Positions 1 to 5,469 of a stretch of DNA of 10,958 nt are shown here, in pieces. The translations under genes were made by a program, and so were the position numbers. Source of the stretch: Candidatus Delongbacteria bacterium (GTDB taxonomy: Bacteria > UBA4055); assembly GCA_013139625.1 (NCBI GenBank), contig WTAK01000474.1:1-10958 (forward strand), read 5' to 3'. A model generated the notes under the pieces. That model was not told the DNA's origin and did not search any database. It worked only from the letters and a program-made list of their open reading frames with translations. Numbering within the stretch: the first letter of the stretch is position 1; each line of letters starts with the position of its first letter.

Positions 1-25
1 AAAATACTATCAGGAATAGAAACAA
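1..25 (-). CDS. Possible start of a further gene running off the left edge
   Basis: On the minus strand, eight bases after the stop codon of the outer-membrane protein gene, a TTG codon follows an AGGA motif with a five-base spacer. It opens a frame reading MFLFLIVF, which looks like the beginning of a signal peptide. Neighbouring genes here also use TTG starts behind a Shine-Dalgarno, so a third gene in the same transcript is plausible. Only eight codons are visible, and the frame that follows the previous stop directly is also open to the window edge, so this is a weak call. Confidence 0.2.
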
Positions 26-32
26 TGAAATC

Positions 33-818
33 CTAGATCTCATACAAGATTCCGATTGCATGTGAATATTCTAAGTCGAAATGGTATGAGAGTGCGTAAG
101 AAAATTGATAATTTAAAAAATTCATTGTAAAACCGGTGTTTAAACTTTTTGGCTCAAAGTTGTAACCCATTGATAAACTTAAATACTCAATTGGTGTATA
201 GCTGATACCGGTTTTTATATTTGCCTTGTACCTATCATCTTTTTCTATCCCCAGATAAACATCAAAAATATCAGTCGGAGAATAATGAAAATTCAAGAAC
301 ATTTCTAGTGGAATATCAATGTTCTCAGTTTCATAGGCATATAAGTTCTTTATTGAGCAAAGACCTTCAAAATTATCGAATATTTTGTAAAAAGCAGAAA
401 TGTCTAAGCCAGCTGAAAGAGTATTTTCAAATTCTGTGTGAAGATAAAATAAAGATAATCCCGGACTAATGCTAAGATCCTTCAAGTTGAACAACGATGC
501 TGAAAGTTGTAATGTGTTCTCTCTGTAGGTACTATTGCCAAAATTGATAAATCTAATAAAAGAACTTGTACCAATAATTTTCGCTTGAATAGATACATCT
601 TCACGAGATATTTCAGAAAGTCCGTATGGATATAAATAATTCAAACTTATATATGTTTTCTCTGTATTTAAATATGGTATTGATGTATCACCGGTCTGAA
701 AACCTGAGATATTCCCTGATGCAATTGTATTTGGAGAGATCGTTATATTTTCGAAAGAGGCAAATAATATCTGACTATAAAAAACTCCAAGTATCAAAAA
801 AATATAACTTATTCTCAA
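33..818 (-). CDS. Outer-membrane beta-barrel protein, PorV/PorQ-like
   Basis: The 261-residue protein starts with a clear signal peptide: residues 1-20 are a hydrophobic stretch ending LFA, after which SFENITISPN begins the mature protein. The rest is a string of alternating polar and aromatic beta-strands, with many Tyr, Phe and Ser, short turns and no cysteines, as expected of an outer-membrane barrel. An early segment (about residues 30-45) resembles the N-terminal region of PorV/PorQ and UPF0164-type proteins of the FCB group, some of which serve type IX secretion; a role in secretion is not shown here. The start is TTG with AAGGAG five to six bases upstream. That Shine-Dalgarno lies inside the last codons of the Xer recombinase gene, whose stop is one base away, so translation is probably coupled. 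The last residues (LYEI) lack the usual terminal aromatic residue of barrel proteins. Family assignment is by overall look only. Confidence 0.55.
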   Translation of the reverse strand: MRISYIFLILGVFYSQILFASFENITISPNTIASGNISGFQTGDTSIPYLNTEKTYISLNYLYPYGLSEISREDVSIQAKIIGTSSFIRFINFGNSTYRENTLQLSASLFNLKDLSISPGLSLFYLHTEFENTLSAGLDISAFYKIFDNFEGLCSIKNLYAYETENIDIPLEMFLNFHYSPTDIFDVYLGIEKDDRYKANIKTGISYTPIEYLSLSMGYNFEPKSLNTGFTMNFLNYQFSYALSYHFDLEYSHAIGILYEI

Positions 819-819
819 A

Positions 820-1719
820 CTACTCTCCTTTAGGATGTGCTTTCTTATAAATTGCTTTTAATCTTTCCAGTGAAACATGAGTATATACTTGCGTAGTAGA
901 TAAACTTTCATGTCCTAATAATTCTTTTACTGCCATGATATCCGCACCTTGATCCATCAAATGAGTTGCGAAAGTATGTCTTAAAATATGAGGTGAAGTC
1001 TTATTTACTGTTGCTAACCTTTTTAATTTATCTCTGACGATCCTCTGTATCTGCCTTTTTGATAAATGATCCCCATTCTGTGAGATAAAAAGGTAGTCTG
1101 TTTCTTTGCTATTTTCAGAGAGAACAACCTTTCTGAACTGTAAATATTTTTTATTCTTATCTTTTATATAATCTGAAATCGGTAGGATTCTTTGCTTAGA
1201 ACCTTTTCCAATAACTGAAATTGTTCCTTTGGTATAATTTATCGTATAAACTGTAATATCGTAAAGTTCACTAAGTCTTATACCTGTGCCATAGAAAAAT
1301 TCAAACATCAAGCTTTCACGAGCAGAAAAGAAATCTCCCTCATCAAAACTCTCCATAATCGTTTTCATTTGAATGCTACTAACGAATTCAGGCAATCTTT
1401 GCTCTGTTCTAATAGAGCTTATAGTTGAACCAACATCTTTGTCTATGATATTGTTACGGAACAAATAATTGAAAAAGCTTTTAAATGATGCAATTCGCCT
1501 GTTATAAGTTTTCTTTGAAAGTTTTTTTATAATTAAATTTCTTAAGTAAGGTCTAATCTTCTCTTTTGTAAGCTCTTTAATATTAAATTCTTCTGCGGAT
1601 TTCTTTTCAATAAAATTTAATAGATCTACAAGATCAGTCCGATACGATTTTATCGTATTATCTGAATAGTTCTTCTCATTCTTTAAATATTTTAAAAATT
1701 CTTCTATAAGATCTTTCAT
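820..1719 (-). CDS. xerC: Tyrosine recombinase of the XerC/XerD family
   Basis: This 299-residue protein is full length for Xer recombinases, which resolve chromosome dimers at dif. The N-terminal SAM-like core-binding domain covers about residues 1-90, with the typical opening EEFLKYLKNEKNYSDNTI. The catalytic domain follows. All active-site residues are visible: Arg148 (GTGIRLSEL), Lys172 (GKGSKQR), His244 and Arg247 (HILRHTFATH), His270 (LLGHESLS) and the nucleophile Tyr279 (VYTHVSLERL). The ending YKKAHPKGE is more like XerC than XerD, but a single-Xer system or a mobile-element integrase of the same subfamily cannot be excluded. The ATG start has only a weak GAG upstream. The stop lies one base before the TTG of the outer-membrane protein gene, so the two are co-transcribed. 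The recombinase itself appears intact. Confidence 0.92.
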   Translation of the reverse strand: MKDLIEEFLKYLKNEKNYSDNTIKSYRTDLVDLLNFIEKKSAEEFNIKELTKEKIRPYLRNLIIKKLSKKTYNRRIASFKSFFNYLFRNNIIDKDVGSTISSIRTEQRLPEFVSSIQMKTIMESFDEGDFFSARESLMFEFFYGTGIRLSELYDITVYTINYTKGTISVIGKGSKQRILPISDYIKDKNKKYLQFRKVVLSENSKETDYLFISQNGDHLSKRQIQRIVRDKLKRLATVNKTSPHILRHTFATHLMDQGADIMAVKELLGHESLSTTQVYTHVSLERLKAIYKKAHPKGE

Positions 1720-1759
1720 TATGCTCAGCTATATTTGTTGAAACATAATAATACTTAAT

Positions 1760-1778
1760 CTTTGTAGATAATACAAAG
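1760..1778. repeat. Inverted repeat between the ORF6N gene and xer
   Basis: CTTTGTA and TACAAAG are perfect 7-base arms around a 5-base centre. The repeat lies about 40 bases upstream of the xer start codon and about 35 bases after the end of the ORF6N reading frame. There is no T-run on either side, so a protein-binding site is more likely than a terminator. No function is shown. Confidence 0.35.
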
Positions 1779-1813
1779 CAAAAAGAATTGAATTTAAAAG
1801 GCTAATGATTTAA

Positions 1814-2712
1814 TTAATTTTCACTTTCGTATTTCAATCTCTCCAAAATTTTAGAATTAACCTTATCCAGTTTAGAGAAAGCAAACCACTTCTTACCCAA
1901 ATCTTTAATAGATGCTCCGATATGATATATCTCTTCCTCATCAAGAATTAAAAAACGATCATGAGAATTCTTAAATTGCTTTATCTCAATAGTGGGATAC
2001 TGTTCATTGTATTTTTTAAGACTAAGTTCTAGCTTTTAGAGATCTTCTTAGTATAAATAACAGCTTTGCAATTCTTTTCTCTTTCTGAAAGAAGCAATAG
2101 AACTGTTGCATCAATATAATTATCTATTAAAATAATTGAGTTTTCGGCTTGTTTAATTAATTTTGATACAAGTACATAGGCATCAAATGTTTGACCATCA
2201 AAGAAAATTCCTTGTTTTGGTTTTAAATCGTTACTTTCCAAAGCTGAAAATACCTTATCAAATTTTTGATCTGTCTCAATCTTGTATTCTAATTGTTTTA
2301 AATCGATATTGTCAAGTCTTTGAAATATCTTGGTATTAGAATTAATAAATTTACGCATTTCGATAAAAGCTTTTACTACCTGAATATTTATTATTATAGC
2401 CTTATCACTCCTGAGTACAGATGAAAGCATGACTACTCCATGTTCTGTAAAAACTGTTGGTCTTATTCTTCTTCCTCCCCAACTTGAAATCACAATTTGT
2501 GATTTCAAGTTTTCGATTTCATCGGGAGTCATCTTGAAACAAAATTCATCTGGAAATCTGTCAATATTTCTTTTTACAGCTTGATTTATTATTCTTGTTT
2601 CTACTCCATACAGCTCCGCCAAATCTTTATCGATCATTACCTGACAATCACGAATCGTAAATATCTTTTCTTTTAAACTTACTCCATCAAACTTTTCAAT
2701 TTTATTTTTCAT
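1814..2712 (-). pseudogene. ORF6N-domain (KilA-N-like) DNA-binding protein, split by a frameshift
   Basis: The first frame (2029-2712, 227 codons) starts at ATG with AAGGAG seven bases upstream. Its first 120 residues are a typical ORF6N domain: MIDKDLAELYGV, then NLKSQIVISSWGGRR and FTEHGVVMLSSVL. ORF6N proteins are DNA-binding proteins spread by phages and found in many copies in Bacteroidota; their cellular role is poorly known. The frame stops at TAG (2029-2031) just after KKISKS. In the next frame the family's C-terminal part continues without a break down to a TAA at 1814-1816: LELSLKKYNEQYPTIEIK, then SHDRFLILD, YHIGASIKDLGKKWFAFSKL and the end YESEN. Rejoined, the protein would have about 299 residues, the usual length of the family. 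The break fits loss of one base beside the A4 run at 2034-2037, for example in a CAG codon. It is either a recent mutation or a sequencing error; a programmed frameshift is less likely because no good slippery heptamer is present. Confidence 0.85.
2481..2511. repeat. 31-base perfect palindrome inside the ORF6N coding region
   Basis: Two 15-base arms, the left one reading AACTTGAAATCACAA, are perfectly inverted around the single base at 2496. They lie inside the conserved part of the ORF6N domain and encode its NLKSQIVISS segment. The symmetry exceeds chance for a coding region and would form a strong hairpin or a symmetric protein-binding site. Confidence 0.7.
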
Positions 2713-2766
2713 ATTTTCTCCTTATTTTAGCGCAATCAGTTGTGCCTGTAAAAGAAAGATACAATA

Positions 2767-2795
2767 AGCAAAGTATCATATAGTGACCCTTTGCT
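2767..2795. repeat. Inverted repeat upstream of the ORF6N gene
   Basis: AGCAAAG and CTTTGCT form 7-base arms separated by 15 bases. The repeat lies 55-83 bases upstream of the ORF6N start codon, in the gap between that gene and the tRNA terminator, so it could be an operator. On the minus strand a TATCTTTC box (near the TAnnTTTG -10 type) lies just downstream, around 2755-2762. Beyond these the gap (2713-2834) holds only AT-rich sequence. Confidence 0.3.
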
Positions 2796-2834
2796 CGAAA
2801 AATAAATATTTTATTTGGGAGATTTATATTATAT

Positions 2835-2867
2835 AAAAAAAAGGAGCAGAATTTTCTGCTCCTTTTT
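2835..2867 (-). terminator. Intrinsic terminator of the tRNA-Ser genes
   Basis: A perfect 9-base stem, GGAGCAGAA with TTCTGCTCC (2843-2851 and 2854-2862), is flanked by eight A on the left and five T on the right. Read on the minus strand it starts six bases after the tRNA-Ser(GCT) gene and ends in a run of eight T, a textbook Rho-independent terminator. It separates tRNA transcription from the ORF6N gene. Confidence 0.88.
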
Positions 2868-2872
2868 GTCTG

Positions 2873-2959
2873 CGGGGAACACAGGATTCGAACCTGCGGA
2901 AGGGTTGCCCCTTCAACAGTTTAGCAAACTGCCGCTTTAAGCCTCTCAGCCAATTCCCC
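2873..2959 (-). tRNA. tRNA-Ser, anticodon GCT
   Basis: The minus strand folds into a class II tRNA of 87 bases. The acceptor arm is GGGGAAT with GTTCCCC (one G-U pair) plus discriminator G. The anticodon loop is TTGCTAA, giving anticodon GCT, which reads Ser codons AGC and AGT. A long variable arm (GAAGGGGCAACCCTTC) follows, then the T-loop TTCGAAT. The long variable arm and the G discriminator agree with serine. CCA is not encoded. It is the second of two tandem Ser tRNA genes, directly followed by a strong terminator. Confidence 0.95.
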
Positions 2960-2971
2960 GTTTTCAAGGAA

Positions 2972-2991
2972 TCAAGAGTTTGAGCTCTTGA
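2972..2991. repeat. Inverted repeat just upstream of tRNA-Ser(GCT)
   Basis: TCAAGAG and CTCTTGA form 7-base arms around a 6-base loop. The stem extends imperfectly on both sides through AAGGAA and TTCTT. It sits 13 bases before the mature 5' end of tRNA-Ser(GCT) and may be a processing signal in the tRNA precursor, or chance. Confidence 0.35.
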
Positions 2992-3016
2992 ATTCTTAAT
3001 TTTTAATCTATTTAAA

Positions 3017-3044
3017 CAAGAGTGTGATTTTCACCACACTCTTG
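3017..3044 (-). terminator. Hairpin between the two tRNA-Ser genes
   Basis: Perfect 10-base arms CAAGAGTGTG and CACACTCTTG enclose an 8-base loop. On the minus strand the hairpin begins nine bases after the end of tRNA-Ser(TGA) and is followed by TTTAAAT, only a short T-run. It may be a leaky terminator or a processing stem between two co-transcribed tRNAs; I see no clear second promoter after it. Confidence 0.5.
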
Positions 3045-3053
3045 CTTTCGCGG

Positions 3054-3137
3054 CGGAGGATAAGGGACTCGAACCCCCAAGGGCGCAAACCCGGCGGTTT
3101 TCAAGACCGCTGCCTTACCAATTAGGACTAATCCTCC
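3054..3137 (-). tRNA. tRNA-Ser, anticodon TGA
   Basis: A class II tRNA of 84 bases on the minus strand. The acceptor arm is GGAGGAT with ATCCTCC plus discriminator G. The anticodon stem is GCGGT with ACCGC around the loop CTTGAAA, so the anticodon is TGA, reading UCN serine codons. The variable arm contains GGG and CCC, and the T-arm is GGGGTTCGAGTCCC. CCA is not encoded (CCG follows the discriminator). A strong promoter lies about 37 bases upstream, and the tRNA-Ser(GCT) gene is 94 bases downstream, probably in the same transcript. Confidence 0.95.
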
Positions 3138-3173
3138 GTTCTCATGGAAATAGCTCCACTTTTTGAGAATGCA

Positions 3174-3202
3174 AAGATAACGTATTTTTTATGCCTTGTC
3201 AA
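3174..3202 (-). promoter_or_regulatory. Promoter of the tRNA-Ser pair
   Basis: On the minus strand a perfect TTGACA (3197-3202) is followed after exactly 17 bases by TATCTT (3174-3179). The latter continues as TATCTTTG, so it also fits the Bacteroidota -7 box TAnnTTTG. Transcription would begin about 30 bases before the tRNA-Ser(TGA) gene. This is the clearest promoter in the window. Confidence 0.8.
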
Positions 3203-3283
3203 GAAAATTTGCGGTCTTAAAATATATTTATATCAAATGTTTTTATTTGTTATAAGTTTCCAAAATAATTACATTGCAGACAT

Positions 3284-4414
3284 ATGAAAAAGATCGAACA
3301 TATTTATATTCATATTCCTTTTTGCCAAACAAAATGCCCTTATTGTGATTTTTATTCAATATCATCCAATGACGAATTATTGAAAAAGAAATATGTGAAA
3401 AAACTTCTCGAAGAACTAGAATTGTATAATGATATAATAGCTTCGGATATTAAAACAATCTACATCGGCGGAGGAACTCCTAATTCACTTAGCATTGATA
3501 ATTTAAAAGAATTATTATCAGGCTTGAATAAAAAAATTAATGTCAGCAAAAAAGTTGAATTCACAATTGAAGTTAACCCCGGATCTGTCACTGAAGAAAA
3601 GTTGAAATTATTTAAGCAATTTGGCATCAATAGACTATCAATTGGCTCTCAATCATTTTTGATCAATGAATTACGAACATTAGGTAGAACTCATACTCCT
3701 CAAGATATATATAACACTTTTCATACTGCGCGAAAATTAGGATTTGAAAATATTAATCTAGATCTGATCTTTTCAATACCGGGTCAAACTATCAATTCTC
3801 TGATCTACTCGATCAATAAACTGATGGATCTCGACCCTGAACACATATCTGCATATATGCTTACTTACTATGAACGAACAAAATTTCATAAACTGTTGCA
3901 AAATAGAAAAATAAAGAAAATTGATGATGACATTGAAGGTGAATACTATGATATCGTTAAGGAAGTTTTCAGGATACATGGTTATGATCACTATGAATTA
4001 TCTAATTTTTGCAAACCAAATAAAGGGTCAAAGCATAACCTGAACACTTGGGATTTTGGCAATTATATAGGACTGGGAGCTTCAGCTCACTCTTTTTTTA
4101 ATGATATCCGATGGTACAATGATAATGATGTAAAAAAATATGTCGATCTTAAATTTACAAAATATCCGAATAAAAACTCTTTGAGCTTACAGGATAAAAA
4201 AAATGAATTTATTATGCTGGGATTAAGAAAGTTGAACGGGATCAATCTTGATAAATATAAAAATATCTTCAAAAATAATATATTTATCGATTTTTTAGAA
4301 ATGGACAAACATATTAACAATGATTTTTTGATTTTGAACAAAAAGAACCTTTATATCAATCCTGAACACATCAACATCTATAATACGATCGTATCTGATA
4401 TTTTGTTAGATTGA
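3284..4414 (+). CDS. hemW: HemW, radical SAM heme chaperone (formerly oxygen-independent coproporphyrinogen oxidase-like)
   Basis: The 376-residue protein is full length for HemW, a cytosolic radical SAM protein that binds heme and delivers it to respiratory enzymes; it is often mis-annotated as HemN. The iron-sulfur motif is C14, C18, C21 in HIPFCQTKCPYCDFYS. Phe23 after the last Cys marks HemW, where true HemN has a fourth Cys. GGGTP (62-66) is the SAM-binding glycine motif; VNPGSVTEEKL and SIGSQSF are further family signatures. The heme-associated HNxxYW motif reads HNLNTW at 251-256, with Thr where Tyr is usual. The C-terminal winged-helix region (about 300-376) is present. The start matches the family N-terminus, but I see no Shine-Dalgarno before it. 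The gene stands alone, diverging from the tRNA genes and converging on the queE operon. Confidence 0.93.
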   Translation: MKKIEHIYIHIPFCQTKCPYCDFYSISSNDELLKKKYVKKLLEELELYNDIIASDIKTIYIGGGTPNSLSIDNLKELLSGLNKKINVSKKVEFTIEVNPGSVTEEKLKLFKQFGINRLSIGSQSFLINELRTLGRTHTPQDIYNTFHTARKLGFENINLDLIFSIPGQTINSLIYSINKLMDLDPEHISAYMLTYYERTKFHKLLQNRKIKKIDDDIEGEYYDIVKEVFRIHGYDHYELSNFCKPNKGSKHNLNTWDFGNYIGLGASAHSFFNDIRWYNDNDVKKYVDLKFTKYPNKNSLSLQDKKNEFIMLGLRKLNGINLDKYKNIFKNNIFIDFLEMDKHINNDFLILNKKNLYINPEHINIYNTIVSDILLD

Positions 4415-4423
4415 TATTAAATA

Positions 4424-4448
4424 CGTGAGCTCAGAAATAGAACTCACG
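4424..4448. terminator. Hairpin between convergent hemW and Dabb genes
   Basis: CGTGAG and CTCACG form the outer stem; after one mismatch TC and GA extend it around a 7-base loop. It lies ten bases after the hemW stop, between converging genes, as expected of a bidirectional terminator. There is no strong T-run on either side, so this is moderate. Confidence 0.5.
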
Positions 4449-4483
4449 CTAAAAATGAAAACTGATCCTGATCTTTTACTTAC

Positions 4484-4786
4484 CTAGATCTCATAATCCA
4501 CAACATGATGATCCCCTGTAACATTATCGATATATTCTCTTACCAATAAATGTTTAGGATGCCCCATGTAATGTGCTAGATCTTCTCTACTCTCAAATTC
4601 TGAGTAAAGAACAATGTCACATGCTGTTGAAGAATTAGAAAAGTTTACACCAACCTCAAACTTTTTGATCTCAAAAATATTAGGTTTCAGGCTTTCCAGT
4701 CTTTTCTTTACTTCCATTGCATTGCCTATTCTCAATGCAAGATCAGAGTCTTTTTTCATACTCCACATTACTATATGTTTGATCAA
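4484..4786 (-). CDS. Dabb-domain (stress-responsive A/B barrel) protein
   Basis: This 100-residue protein is a single Dabb domain, a small ferredoxin-like dimeric alpha/beta barrel. The first strand reads MIKHIVMWSM, the family's usual opening. A helix with the segment MEVKKRLESL, strands around FEVGVNF and CDIVLYSEF, and the helix REDLAHYMGHPKHLLVREYI follow; the HPxH-type segment near residues 77-80 is typical. The function of bacterial Dabb proteins is mostly unknown, and no catalytic role can be read from this one. The start is TTG with AGGAGG five to six bases upstream; the next ATG (codon 7) would remove the first strand. It is last in the minus-strand operon, 31 bases after queE, and could be an accessory gene rather than part of the queuosine pathway. 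Confidence 0.85.
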   Translation of the reverse strand: MIKHIVMWSMKKDSDLALRIGNAMEVKKRLESLKPNIFEIKKFEVGVNFSNSSTACDIVLYSEFESREDLAHYMGHPKHLLVREYIDNVTGDHHVVDYEI

Positions 4787-4817
4787 ATTACCCTCCTGTT
4801 TTAATTAATGCCAATTT

Positions 4818-5459
4818 CTATTTACCTTTTTTATCGCCCCAGATCAACTTATGCAACTGTATCTGATAACGAACGGTCAAACCATCCTTCAATAGCTTTT
4901 CAGCTATCTGTTCATCTGTGATCTCAGAGCCAAAGACTCTTGATACTAGTATTGATTTACTTTCTTCTAAATGGTTTTTTATAATTATATCCTTCATTTC
5001 ATTATAATCAAAAATACTTGATAAAACAAACTTTATTTCATCTTTCTTTCGTATCAGGTTTAAATTTTTAGCTAAAAAAGTTCCTCCTTCACCTGAACCT
5101 TTTAGTTTTATATCAATTATCTTCACAACTTCTTCAGGAATATCTTTTACTAAAATTGATCCGTTGGTTTCTAGCAGTATTTTGTAATCTTTTGATAGTA
5201 AATGTTCCATTATTGGAATTAATTTATTTTTTTGTAGTAAAGGCTCTCCACCCGTAAATTCCACCAGCTTAACATTGAATTTTTCAATGATTGAGATTAA
5301 TGCTTCCGCAGTATATTCCGTACCTTCATCATAAGCGTATTGCGTATCACACCAGTCGCACCTAAGATTACACCCTGTCAACCGAACAAAAACACAAGGG
5401 AGTCCCATATATGATGACTCCCCCTGCAATGATTTAAATATTTCATTAACTTTGATCAT
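4818..5459 (-). CDS. queE: 7-carboxy-7-deazaguanine synthase (QueE)
   Basis: QueE is a radical SAM enzyme that turns 6-carboxytetrahydropterin into 7-carboxy-7-deazaguanine, an early step towards preQ0 and queuosine in tRNA. The 213-residue protein begins MIKVNEIFKSLQGE, the usual QueE opening that binds substrate. It carries C30, C34 and C37 in GCNLRCDWCDT (the CxxxCxxC cluster motif) and the SAM motif EFTGGEPLLQ (68-76). The short C-terminal half agrees with the reduced TIM barrel of QueE. No queC, queD or queF lies in the window, so the rest of the pathway must be elsewhere. The ATG start lacks a visible Shine-Dalgarno and lies ten bases after the stop of the 790-codon gene, so translation may be coupled to it. 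Confidence 0.95.
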   Translation of the reverse strand: MIKVNEIFKSLQGESSYMGLPCVFVRLTGCNLRCDWCDTQYAYDEGTEYTAEALISIIEKFNVKLVEFTGGEPLLQKNKLIPIMEHLLSKDYKILLETNGSILVKDIPEEVVKIIDIKLKGSGEGGTFLAKNLNLIRKKDEIKFVLSSIFDYNEMKDIIIKNHLEESKSILVSRVFGSEITDEQIAEKLLKDGLTVRYQIQLHKLIWGDKKGK

Positions 5460-5469
5460 GTCAAACCAT

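Noticed and set aside
221..469. Plus-strand frame of 82 codons opposite the outer-membrane gene
   Set aside because: Fully antisense to a gene with a signal peptide and a Shine-Dalgarno; no family resemblance and no ribosome binding site.
626..850. Plus-strand frame of 74 codons across the outer-membrane gene start
   Set aside because: Antisense shadow of that gene and of the end of xer, with no recognisable motif.
2029..2040. Programmed -1 frameshift joining the two ORF6N frames
   Set aside because: Re-reading one A at TCTAAAAGC would restore the frame, but there is no X-XXY-YYZ slippery heptamer and the A-run is only four bases. A simple deletion or sequencing error explains it better.
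1720..2712. Prophage or integrated element around xer and the ORF6N gene
   Set aside because: ORF6N proteins are phage-linked and two tRNAs are nearby, but no direct repeats of tRNA ends, no structural phage genes and a chromosomal-type Xer argue against an integrated element here.
3773..4341. Two minus-strand frames opposite hemW (3773-3991 and 4087-4341)
   Set aside because: Both lie inside hemW, which has complete family motifs; neither has a ribosome binding site or a known domain.
4614..4808. Plus-strand frame opposite the Dabb gene
   Set aside because: Antisense to a small gene with a good Shine-Dalgarno and a recognisable domain.
5460..5469. preQ1-type riboswitch controlling queE
   Set aside because: The gap before queE is only nine bases and has no hairpin; the gene is internal to an operon.
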